DNA from: Trichomonas vaginalis G3
Taxonomy: Eukaryota; Parabasalia; Trichomonadida; Trichomonadidae
Length of the DNA: 64,000 nt
Direction: 5' to 3'
Assembly (NCBI RefSeq): GCF_026262505.1
Contig: NC_067208.1
Location: 15,819,962 to 15,883,961, forward strand
This document shows, piece after piece, positions 48,293 to 56,774 of this stretch (its first letter is position 1; each line of letters opens with the position of its first letter). Made by a program: the position numbers and the translations under genes. The notes beneath the pieces are model-generated. The model did not search any database. It was not told where the DNA came from and saw nothing but the letters and a program-made list of their open reading frames with translations.

Positions 48293-49511
48293 ATGTACAG
48301 AATAGACGTTTCAGATTTTTATGACTTCCAAGCGTTCAGAAATATGTGTCCATTTAGAGACTATAACAAAGCAGTCGAGAATTTGAAACGTTTAGTCATT
48401 TATGTCGACTCTGCCCCAGAATGTTATGTTATGAAAGAATGGGATGTTGTCTTTAACAAACCAAGAGCAACCATAGTTTCAGAACAAGAATGTAACAGAA
48501 ACTTAAGAAAATAAAAGTTGTACAAGTTGGAATGAAGATGTTAGATGCTTGGGATATCTTATTGTCAAAGTTAGAAGATTTTTCAGTTCGGTATAAAGTT
48601 CTATACACCTTCTCCAAACTTCTATTCTATCTTCACTGGATATAAATACGAACAAGTAGAATGGAAAGAAAATATTATAGAAGCTTGGTTAGACCATGTC
48701 AAAGAAATTATATGCAATGGAAACGAAAAGGTTTATGAGTATATCTTATGTTGGTTTGCAAATATCTTACAACATCCAAGTGCTAAAAATGAAACTGCTC
48801 TCATTATAATTGGAAAACAAGGAACAGGTAAGAATACTTTCTTTACAGATATCTTATGCAAACTTTTAGAAGGTTATTCGAATCCGAATATGACAAACTT
48901 AGAAAACATCTGTGGCAAGTTTAACTCCTCAATAGAGAATATGAAACTTATAGTTTGCAATGAACTTCAAAGTATAGATACAACAAAAGTTTTGAACTCA
49001 GATGCTTTGAAGAGTCTTATAACAGACAAAGTTGGAGTTGTTGAAAGAAAGTATAAAGACCAAAGAGTTTGTGAAAATGTTGCAAATTTCATCATGGTTT
49101 CAAACAATGTTGTTCCGATGAAGTTAGAAAGTTCTGACAGAAGATATGTAGTTGTCAGAACGTCAGATTCTCATATGCAAGATACAGAATATTTTGACGA
49201 CTTAGCAGAAACTTTGACATCTGACTTTTACAACCACTTGTTCTCATATTTTATGACATTAGATATTTCTAATTTCAATCCAAGACAAATTCCATATACC
49301 GAAGAGAGACAAACATTGTTAGAAGCAAACAAGAGTGTATATGAACTGTTATAGATGAGACTAACTTTGAGTGTTTAGATGAAAGGTCATTGTACGATGA
49401 ATATAAACAATATTGTCAAGAATATGGTTATATGCAGCTTCTAAACGAACATTCTTGGCAAATGTCAAAAATCTTTTAGATGTTCAGAACGGCGTATATA
49501 CAAAGAAATAA
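48293..49511 (+). pseudogene. SF3 helicase (D5-like) gene, element B, broken
   Basis: A region that aligns by eye with the middle and helicase parts of the element A primase-helicase. It has the linker pattern AWDILLSKL, then GYKYEQVEW, Walker A GKQGTGKN, Walker B MKLIVCNEL, motif C ANFIMVSNN and DRRYVVVR. No prim-pol part is recognised. It has several breaks and is a fossil. In Polintons the product is the replicative helicase. Confidence 0.82.
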
Positions 49512-49560
49512 TTTTTATGAGTAAATTTTAAAAAAAATATTTTTTTATCCGATAGAAAAG

Positions 49561-49979
49561 ATGACGAAATATATTTCAGTCAACAAATATATGTCAGGAC
49601 TTAAAGAAGAACTAGACCCATTCGCTTATTTGAATGTTTACTTCTACCATTTTGAAAAGTCTTCATTCAGCAAAGTTTGGAACATCGAACCAGTTAAGTT
49701 TGCTATTGTGACTAAAAATGGTGCGAAATTTGAAGACTTAGACATAGAAGGTTTGTTAGCAGTCAAAGAAATTTTGACAGAAGGTTTTCAAACCTTAAAG
49801 AAGGCAAAGCATACAAACTTGTTATACCTTATGAACCAAAGAAAGCAGACGACTATGAATATTATGAGTCTAAGATAGTTGAAGTTCAAGGTAAATTGGG
49901 TAAAAAGATTTTAGAGTCTAAGCCAGTGTTTGCTCCTAAAGAGGAAGAGAACATTGACATTGACCCAGAAATGTTCTAA
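49561..49979 (+). pseudogene. homologue of the element A TIR-borne gene, broken
   Basis: The opening (YISVNKYMSGLKEEL, LNVYFYHFEKSSFSK, then IEPVKFAIVTKNG) matches the TIR-borne protein of element A in order and spacing. The tail is acidic, as there. In element B it is a single internal gene between helicase and ATPase rather than in the TIR. About one break. Function is unknown. Confidence 0.6.
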
Positions 49980-49995
49980 AAATAAAATTTTATTT

Positions 49996-50454
49996 TTACA
50001 TGTCATATCTCACCTTCTCTGGAACTGGTTCAGGTTCTTTCTTCTCTTCTACTTTCTTTTCTTTCTTTTTTTCTTTTCTCTCTTCTTCTTTTCTGGTGGA
50101 GTTATGTCAAATTTCTCAGAACCATATTTATGTAAAAGTTCTTTGTCCTTTAATAGCTCTTCTATTCTGTTTTCCTATTTCATCTTCAAGAACAGCGCAT
50201 GTGTCTTCTTTGCATTCTAAGAACTTTTGTTGGACTTCATCTCTCCAAGAGGCGTCATCTCTGTCAACAAGTCTGTCATTGACAAACTTAAAGACTTCTC
50301 TGCCTAATGTTTTATGGTTCTTGTCATATTCCCAGAAACAGAACTTTAGAACAAATTCACCTTTCTTGTTTACACTATGTAAGATTTTATGGTCGACAGA
50401 TGTTTTGCTGTCAAAAAGTTTGTCTCGAATATAGATAGCGAAATCGCTAGACAT
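49996..50454 (-). pseudogene. unknown protein with K/E-rich tail, element B, broken
   Basis: Minus strand from the ATG at 50454 (MSSDFAIYIRDKLFDSK). The first 110 or so residues look globular (FVLKFCFWEYDKNHK). The downstream stretch encodes a lysine/glutamate/proline-rich tail. The ATG follows a T-rich tract facing the ATPase promoter, giving a divergent pair. About one break. The family is unknown. Confidence 0.45.
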
Positions 50455-50489
50455 TTTCAAAAGATAAAAATTTTAATTTTTCTAAAAAT

Positions 50490-51362
50490 ATGTTAGAAAA
50501 AAAGTTTGCTGACATTGACAAGAAATTTGAGAATGTTTTAAACAAGAACAAGAGGAAGTTAGAAAATGCTCAGATAAAACCTATACATGACAAGTTCTTA
50601 TTTGCTCAGAATGGTATAACAGGTCTAATTGCACCACCTGGGTCGGGTAAGACTTTCACTTATCTTAAAATGGCTGCACAACAACAAGAACTAGATGAGA
50701 AGAACCCATTCTATGAGTTAGTTGTCATTTGTAGTACTTCTGGTCAATTTGACCAAACCGTCAATTCGTTCAAAGATATTATGAAGAAGTCTAAGTTAGT
50801 ATGTATAAAAGACTCTGAGTTGTTAGATTGGATAAAGAAGTACCAAAGAAGAGTTTTGAAGTATAATGCTATAAATGAGTATATAAATTCGAAGTTTAAA
50901 GACCCAAATGAGGAAATGCAGAGAATATTAGAGAAGAAACACTTCAGAAACAAACAGAAAGAGATAGAATACATTTCGAAGAAATTGCAATCTTACGATT
51001 GGAAGACTTACCCTCACAGATGTCTTCTTATCTTAGATGATTTCGCCTCTCATCCTTTGTTAAAGAACAGAGAACAAGATATGTGTCGAATTCTTAAGAA
51101 GCTCAGACACTTCAACATCTCTGTTGTCATTTGTGTACAGACAGCAAAGAGTTTAAGTAAGGATGTTAAAAGAATACTTACTGATATCATACTTTTCCCT
51201 GGATTGTCCGAAGACGATTTCATGGAACTTATGAAAGAGTCCATGGCAGGTAAGTTTGACAGACATGAACTCTGGGAGAAGTACAAAGTCATACAAGACC
51301 CTCATACTTCTTTCAGAATTCACATCTACGCAAACAAAGTTCAAATTGTAAAAAGTCAATAA
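50490..51362 (+). CDS. FtsK/HerA-type genome packaging ATPase, element B
   Basis: A 290-aa intact P-loop ATPase. Walker A is APPGSGKT at about residues 48-55. Walker B is CLLILDDFA at about 176-184, and VVICVQTAKSL follows at the sensor position. It is the counterpart of the element A ATPase (18945-19772). Element B places it after the helicase instead of directly after the capsid, so gene order has been shuffled. By family it drives DNA into the capsid. The frame and start context are intact. Confidence 0.87.
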   Translation: MLEKKFADIDKKFENVLNKNKRKLENAQIKPIHDKFLFAQNGITGLIAPPGSGKTFTYLKMAAQQQELDEKNPFYELVVICSTSGQFDQTVNSFKDIMKKSKLVCIKDSELLDWIKKYQRRVLKYNAINEYINSKFKDPNEEMQRILEKKHFRNKQKEIEYISKKLQSYDWKTYPHRCLLILDDFASHPLLKNREQDMCRILKKLRHFNISVVICVQTAKSLSKDVKRILTDIILFPGLSEDDFMELMKESMAGKFDRHELWEKYKVIQDPHTSFRIHIYANKVQIVKSQ

Positions 51363-51798
51363 AAATAAAGAGTTTAGTCTTAGTCTGTTGTGGTGCTGGG
51401 GCTGTCGGTTCTTCTGGCTTTGGAATGGACTCGGTTGGTGGTACGTCGGACATTCGTTTGTGTCCTGTCGGAAGGAAGAACTTTTCCTGTTGTCGGGAAA
51501 TTTTTTTCCAGTTGTCGGGAAATTTTTTTCCAGTTGTCGGGAAAAATTTTTCCAGTTGTCGGGAAAAAAGTTCTCAATTTTCGAAAATTTGAATGGTTTA
51601 CGGACGGACAACAGGAAAATTTTTTCCAGTTGTCGGGAAAATTTTTTCTTGTCGGATGGAAAAACTTTTTCTGTCGGATGGAAGAACTTGGAATGTCGGA
51701 AGGAAGGACTCGGAATGCCAGAAGGATTTGACGAGGCAATTTACTTTATAGAGCTACCTGAGCCATCTGAAGTCAAGCGTAAAAATAAAGAGTGCAAT
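51363..51798. repeat. TTGTCGGGAAA repeat cluster
   Basis: Between about 51480 and 51660 the unit CAGTTGTCGGGAAA plus a T-rich stretch recurs about six times. TGTCGGATGGAA and TGTCGGAAGGA variants follow up to 51715. Open frames here on both strands are repeat by-products. The spacer separates the ATPase from the convergent KilA-N block. Confidence 0.8.
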
Positions 51799-52107
51799 TT
51801 ACTCTACTTGTTTGAAGTTGTCAAAATACTCTGTTATTTTTTCCTTTAACAATGGCAAATCTTCTTTGAAGGTAAGAATTGTACAACCTTTCATATCATA
51901 GTGTGTTTGAGGTAACGTATCTTGAACTATTTGTTTCACATCTTCATTCGGTGTCATTGAAATCGGTAAGTTTTCGCGATAGAACCAATTTCTGTCAGAT
52001 TTGTAAATCTTAGCAAGGTCGTAAAAGCTTTTGTTGTTTCTTCTGACTAAATGCAACATAACCATATCTTTATCTTCTTCATTTTCCATCTCTTCAGTAT
52101 AAATCAT
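51799..52107 (-). CDS. small unknown protein downstream of KilA-N gene
   Basis: A 102-aa frame with an acidic start, a helical charged middle (NNKSFYDLAKIYKSDRNWFY) and a C-terminal helix (LPLLKEKITEYFDNF). It immediately follows the KilA-N gene on the same strand. It may be a separate small gene or part of the KilA-N protein. I recognise no family. Confidence 0.45.
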   Translation of the reverse strand: MIYTEEMENEEDKDMVMLHLVRRNNKSFYDLAKIYKSDRNWFYRENLPISMTPNEDVKQIVQDTLPQTHYDMKGCTILTFKEDLPLLKEKITEYFDNFKQVE

Positions 52108-52691
52108 ATACTTATAGTTCTTTTCCTTTCCTTTTGGTACCGAACGTGGTATTCTTTTCTGTATGCTTTTGTCTTTGCTTCAAGCTTGTTTTCCATCTCT
52201 TCACGTTCTTGTCTATGAAGTTCGTCAAGAAGTTTACAAACATACCATGAATAGCGAGCTGAAGCCCATTGTGCCACATTATTTACGAGAAGTCTATGAA
52301 CATAATATCCTCTCAAACCATTTGGCAATTTTTCACGATTTTCATAGAGTTTTGGCGACTGGGGTTTTTTACTTACTCGCTGTTCTTCACTGTTTTCATA
52401 GAGTTTTGGCGAGTAAGATTTTTCTCGTAGTCGCTGTTCTTCACTGTTTTCAGAAAAAAGTATGTCTCGCTGTGCTTCGCTCAAAAGTTCTTGTGTGCTT
52501 TGGTTCCTAAACCAGTCTTGTGGTTTCTTAGTATCTGGAGCAAAACATGCTGTCAAAATACTTTGCATTTGGTACATGTCATCTTTGACCGAACGAATGA
52601 GACGGAGTTGTTTGTTAAACTGAACCCACTCATATTCTTCATTTATAGCTTCATGAACGATAGCAGTTGTTGTGTTCTCGGTTGTTGACAT
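52104..52691 (-). CDS. KilA-N domain protein, element B
   Basis: A 195-aa protein from the ATG at 52691 (MSTTENTTTAI), the start with a T-rich tract upstream. KilA-N signature pieces are DWFRNQSTQELLSEAQ and GLRGYYVHRLLVNNVAQWAS followed by ARYSWYVCKLLDEL. Two near-identical 20-residue segments (EEQRLREKSYSPKLYEN and EEQRVSKKPQSPKLYEN) are an internal duplication. The C-terminal part is a basic coiled coil. KilA-N domains are DNA-binding modules of phages and large DNA viruses and are common in trichomonad Mavericks. A regulatory role is inferred. Confidence 0.75.
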   Translation of the reverse strand: MSTTENTTTAIVHEAINEEYEWVQFNKQLRLIRSVKDDMYQMQSILTACFAPDTKKPQDWFRNQSTQELLSEAQRDILFSENSEEQRLREKSYSPKLYENSEEQRVSKKPQSPKLYENREKLPNGLRGYYVHRLLVNNVAQWASARYSWYVCKLLDELHRQEREEMENKLEAKTKAYRKEYHVRYQKERKRTISI

Positions 52692-52780
52692 ATCTGTCTT
52701 TACATACAAAATAAAAAAATAAAAAAAAAATAAAATTAGCGTTATTTTCTGACTTTCACAAAAGACCAAAAATAAACGCT

Positions 52781-53395
52781 TTACATGTATTTTTCAGCAA
52801 CTTCGTCAAATAATTTTATAGCACTATCTATCTCATCTACTTCAAACGTTTCTTTACCTTTCGTGGGAGCACCATACATTTTCTCAAACTTTTCAAGCAG
52901 TTCTGTTTCAGCAGCTCTCATATCGTTAACAAACGCAACCTTAACTCTATTGACTATACTGTCATATCTTTGAGTTATATTAAATGTTCTTCCTATCTTA
53001 TATCTCTTTGTATTGAAGTCCTTCGGTTTCTGAACAATGTAAAGTAAGCCTTCACTGCAACGTTCCGTATCGAATGAACCATATGTTATGAAGTTATATC
53101 CAACAACTGGGTCAATCCAGAACAAAACTATTGGTATAAGACTTTTGTCTATGAGATATGCTGTAGTTCCATAGAATCTTACCGATATCAAAAGCTCAGG
53201 ATTTCTTGTCAAAATTTTCTGAGTAGAAGCATTTCTAACCCAGTCGTGTGCTTTCTTTCCTTCAGATAGTGTTAAAATGTCTGACAAAGAATATTTTTTG
53301 TATTTCTTTGAGTATCTTACGTTTAAATCACCAATTCTAACCACTTTGGTGTCATTGTCTATCTTTTTAACTGTTTCAAACTCAATGTTTAACAT
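52781..53395 (-). CDS. KilA-N/T5orf172 (GIY-YIG-like) protein, element B
   Basis: A 204-aa protein from the ATG at 53395 (MLNIEFETVKK). The N-terminal half has a KilA-N-like piece (HDWVRNASTQKIL). The C-terminal half has the T5orf172 pattern: GLLYIVQKPKD, YKIGRTFNITQRYDSI, DMRAAETELLEKF, and KGKETFEVD. T5orf172 is a GIY-YIG-like fold often fused to KilA-N in DNA viruses and phages. A nuclease or DNA-binding role is possible. The start follows a typical element promoter. The frame is intact. Confidence 0.78.
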   Translation of the reverse strand: MLNIEFETVKKIDNDTKVVRIGDLNVRYSKKYKKYSLSDILTLSEGKKAHDWVRNASTQKILTRNPELLISVRFYGTTAYLIDKSLIPIVLFWIDPVVGYNFITYGSFDTERCSEGLLYIVQKPKDFNTKRYKIGRTFNITQRYDSIVNRVKVAFVNDMRAAETELLEKFEKMYGAPTKGKETFEVDEIDSAIKLFDEVAEKYM

Positions 53396-53439
53396 TTCTG
53401 TTCTTACATACAAGATAAAAAAAATATTTTAAAAAAACT

Positions 53440-53706
53440 AGCGTTATTTTTTTATTTTTTCTATCTTGAGGAAATTCATGAAATTTGGTCATTTTTCAGC
53501 AAAAATATATTTTAGGGTAGATGGGTAGATATAACCTCTTTTCTACCCTCTTTTCTACCCTCTTGAATTTTCATGAATTTTCAAGACTTCTTCGTATATG
53601 TTTTGTCAAAACTTCTTCTTCGTAATGAGCGTAAATGACCAAAAAATATATTTTAGGGTAGAAGGGTAGATATAACCTGTTTTCTACCCTCATTTCTACC
53701 CCAGTT
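53440..53706. repeat. dispersed TTTAGGGTAGA repeats
   Basis: Two copies of the TTTTAGGGTAGAxGGGTAGA/ACCTCTTTTCTACCC unit, with a piece resembling the 25-bp array (CTTCTTCGTATATGTTTTGT) between them. It separates the KilA-N genes from the next gene. Confidence 0.75.
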
Positions 53707-53709
53707 ATT

Positions 53710-54624
53710 TTATAAGCGTTTTACATGGTAAACATTGTGAATTCGTGAAATTCTAAACAATTTCGTAGCTTCTATTTCTTCACGAAGGATATCGAATGTT
53801 TTCACAATGCCGAAAGTTTCTTTATATTTCTTCTTGACATCTGAAAGAAGGAAATCGTCAGCTGTTGGATAGTTTTTGTTTAGAAATGTCAACATGTCCA
53901 TTTTATCTTCTGCTGGTTTCTCTGCCTCCCTCTTTAAGTCAGCATAGTCGTTTCGCATACGTTCTATCTCTTTGACGGAGTAGTTATATTTCCTCATTGC
54001 TGCTTTACATTTAGAACATTGTGGGTTCATTTTTGCGTTATATTCTGAAACCTTACCTGCTAGTATGACTAAGGCGTCAATTGCTCTCTTTAACTCAAAA
54101 GTTGCGGGTTTTATCTGTTCATTCCATATCTTACCTCTTCTATCTTTATCTCTTATCTGCCATACACATTTTGCAACTAACGAAACAAAGTTGTCGTAGG
54201 TCTTAAACTCCCCAGATTTGTATATGTCAGAGATGTTCTTATATACCATATCGCAATCTTTGTCCATGACTTTGTGGTTGCAATGAAATCCAAGAAACTC
54301 ATAGTTAACCTTTCGTATGAACTTCTTTATTTCTACTGAGTCAGTTGCTTTGACTTCTATTTCATCGAATTCTGGAATAGTGAGCTTTTGTTGTTGTATT
54401 TCAGGAAGTTTAGGTAGATGGTCAATAATATCCTGCATTTCATAAAGATACTGTTCATTTGTTTCATCTTTCGCACTACAGTCCAAAGTACTTGTTAAAA
54501 GTTCTTGCTTTATCTTCTGGATTTCTGTTTCGAAAGTATATGAAGAAGGAATGAAGCTTTTCATCTCTACTAACATTGAAGTTGGGTTCATGACTAACGA
54601 GTTTGGTGCTGTTGTTGCTAACAT
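53710..54624 (-). CDS. unknown helical protein with CxxC, element B
   Basis: A 304-aa intact frame. Residues 1-100 are helical and acidic. A mixed middle contains FLGFHCNHKVMDKDCD. Near 205 CSKCKAAMRKYN forms a possible half zinc site, followed by a coiled coil (KEIERMRNDYADLKREAEK). The C-terminus is helical and ends in a basic aromatic stretch (RISRIHNVYHVKRL). It has the typical element promoter. No family is recognised. It sits within the KilA-N block, so a regulatory or replication-accessory role is a guess. Confidence 0.65.
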   Translation of the reverse strand: MLATTAPNSLVMNPTSMLVEMKSFIPSSYTFETEIQKIKQELLTSTLDCSAKDETNEQYLYEMQDIIDHLPKLPEIQQQKLTIPEFDEIEVKATDSVEIKKFIRKVNYEFLGFHCNHKVMDKDCDMVYKNISDIYKSGEFKTYDNFVSLVAKCVWQIRDKDRRGKIWNEQIKPATFELKRAIDALVILAGKVSEYNAKMNPQCSKCKAAMRKYNYSVKEIERMRNDYADLKREAEKPAEDKMDMLTFLNKNYPTADDFLLSDVKKKYKETFGIVKTFDILREEIEATKLFRISRIHNVYHVKRL

Positions 54625-54839
54625 GTTCTTACAATAAAAATAAAAAAATATTTTTTGGTGGGACTACCTTTATTTTATTTCAGCACAAAATGAACGAGTT
54701 TTGTGTGTTTTCTACGAGGGTAGAAAAGAGGGTAGAAAACGGGGTAGATATACCCTTCTACCCTAAAATATATTTTTGTCGAAATAAAATGGTTCATTTA
54801 CTCACAATATTTTTGTACAAAACGACCCCAAACTTTTAA
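54625..54839. repeat. promoter tract and inverted TTTAGGGTAGA copy
   Basis: It contains the promoter of the gene at 54624, then a copy of the GAGGGTAGAAAACGGGGTAG/TATACCCTTCTACCC repeat in the orientation opposite to that at 53500. Confidence 0.65.
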
Positions 54840-55460
54840 CTTCTTTTCTGCAGCTTCTAATGAAATTTTAGCGAGTTCATATTCTCTAAATTCTCTCTTT
54901 AAATCTTCTTGTTCCCATTGGTCTAGTTCGTATGGAGAATCTATAACCAGAACATATCTCACGTTCATGTTCTATTTGTTTTTCATGCATTTTTCTAACT
55001 TCTTCTTCAAACAAAGGTTTTGCATTCTCTACTGTATCTTCAAGTTCTTCTTCATCTAACTTCTCATGAACTTTTCTTGTCTATGGAGTCCATAATTTTT
55101 CCAACTGCTATACAATATTTTGGAGAAGCCCACATTGCAATATAGTTTACGAGTCTTGGGTCTACATACATTCCTCTAACCTGTTTGATTTCATCGGGAA
55201 TTCCTGCATTAACATTGTATAAAAAGCACCCCGCGGAATTCCGCGGGTTGGTATATTCTTCACAAAATGCCTTAAAATACTCTTCCCAGGACTTATTTTC
55301 CCAACAACCTCTCTAAAGTCTTTCCTAAACTGCTGACACATCTTGTTGCATTTATATAACCATCCTTGTCTCTACGTAAGACTTCAATACCGTTGTAAGT
55401 GCCTTTTGTGAATGTTTCGCCATTAGATTTGTTCGTGAACGTTTTTGCTTCGACTGACAT
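54840..55460 (-). pseudogene. KilA-N gene, broken, element B
   Basis: It starts at the ATG at 55460 (MSVEAKTFTNKSNGE) after a typical element promoter. KilA-N hallmarks are GTYNGIEVLRRDKDGYINAT, RCVSSLGKT and, further on, NYIAMWASPKYCIAVGKIMD. A charged coiled-coil tail can be made out. It is a fossil with several breaks, and related to but distinct from the two other KilA-N genes here. A G+C-rich palindrome (CCGCGGAATTCCGCGG) lies inside it near 55232. Confidence 0.7.
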
Positions 55461-55499
55461 TTCTGTTCTTACAATAAAAATAAAAAAATATTTTTTGGT

Positions 55500-55847
55500 G
55501 GGACGTCGGACATTCGTTTGTGGCTTAACCGTCGGACCACAACGATAAAAATCTCGACAAAACATATACGATAAAAATCTCGACAAAACATATACGATGA
55601 AGTCTCAACAAAACATTTACGATGAAGTCTTAACAAAAAATATACGATGAAATCTATTTCCTGTGTTGTTGTCAAAATGTCATGTTGTCACACTTTTTCA
55701 GAGAAGTTAAAATGACCGAGTGACCGAGTGACCTGGTCGCCTAAAATATATTTTTTGCTGTCTTAAGGAAATTCATGAAAATTCAAGAGGGTAGAAAAGA
55801 GGGTAGAAAAGAGGGTAGATATACCCTTCTACCCTAAAATATATTTT
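55500..55847. repeat. mixed repeat cluster
   Basis: In order: 25-base units ACGATAAAAATCTCGACAAA and ACGATGAAGTCTCAACAAAA (55545-55645), the 29-base match to the element A array (55663-55691), GACCGAGTGACCGAGTGACC, then an inverted GAGGGTAGAAAAGAGGGTAG copy up to 55850. There is no gene. Confidence 0.8.
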
Positions 55848-56708
55848 TCAATACTTTTTCAGCACTTTTGTGTAGTTATATATGAAAGACAATTCGAGAT
55901 AAAAGTCATAGTATAATGGTATTATATGCTGCACACCGTTTGTTGTGAACCAAACTTGAAAGTCAGAGAAACTGTTACTAGGTGGTTCGTAGAATTTAGA
56001 AGCAAAGTCATAAAAGTCCTTACCGATACAAAGAAAACTGTTGTTGCTTGAACTGAAACTTGCATGACACATAACATTTTGAGGGTCAAACACGTTTCTA
56101 TAAACTGTCAAATCTGCTGGTGGACGTATAAATTTAAACGGACCGTCAGGTGGTAATGGTTCGTTCTGGTTTAGTAACCGAAGAAATTGTGCCCAAGAAC
56201 GTTTGTCTACTTCCCAAAATAAAAACTCTGTACTTCTTCGAGGGTTAATTTCAATCCTTTGAAATGAAACTGTGGAGTTCATCTTGTCATATTCTAGTTT
56301 CAGATAGTAAGTTCCGTTTAGTAAAGAATCGTATTTTTCTTGAAATTCCCAATAATATTTGTTTATTTGAGTTTGAAAGTCATTTAGAGTTTTCTCAAGA
56401 CTTTCGTCTGAACGAACTGTAAAGATTCTCATTTCGTCAAATTTGTCTATTAGACCATCAGAACCTTCATATTGCCCATGAAAATATACTGCGAACATAA
56501 ACGCGTTAGTTCTATTTGAAAACAAAACTCTTCTAAATCCTATTGCCTTTGCATCTGAAGGACTTTGAAGCCAACGAATTGGATAGTCAAACCTGTAAGT
56601 ACGGGATGAAATTTCTTCATCTGATATAGTCCTACCGGCGTTTGTAAAGATATAGTCTAATGGTTTTGTATCTGCTACTTTTGTTCTTTGTTTTTCAACC
56701 TGAAACAT
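55848..56708 (-). CDS. unknown beta-rich protein, paralogue 1, element B
   Basis: A 286-aa intact frame, clearly paralogous to the plus-strand gene at 62438-63286. Shared stretches are TKPLDxxFTNxG, YRFDYPxRWLxxPS, KAIGFRRxxF, and NVFDPxxxxxHASFS. The last 50 residues are almost the same (SDFQVWFTTxG, IxPLYxxFYLELSFIYNY). The aromatic, beta-rich composition suggests a structural virion protein such as a second capsid or spike component. No family is recognised. It starts after a T-rich tract. Confidence 0.72.
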   Translation of the reverse strand: MFQVEKQRTKVADTKPLDYIFTNAGRTISDEEISSRTYRFDYPIRWLQSPSDAKAIGFRRVLFSNRTNAFMFAVYFHGQYEGSDGLIDKFDEMRIFTVRSDESLEKTLNDFQTQINKYYWEFQEKYDSLLNGTYYLKLEYDKMNSTVSFQRIEINPRRSTEFLFWEVDKRSWAQFLRLLNQNEPLPPDGPFKFIRPPADLTVYRNVFDPQNVMCHASFSSSNNSFLCIGKDFYDFASKFYEPPSNSFSDFQVWFTTNGVQHIIPLYYDFYLELSFIYNYTKVLKKY

Positions 56709-56774
56709 TTAATATATGTAAAAATATACTGTTTTAAAAACGTTTTAAAATGGTATGCCATTTCATGCAATTTT

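Noticed and set aside
49930-50434. Plus-strand serine/phenylalanine-rich frames
   Set aside because: They are antisense to a lysine/glutamate-rich minus-strand gene.
51380-51849. Several overlapping frames rich in F, P and T
   Set aside because: They arise from the TTGTCGGGAAA repeats in different frames.
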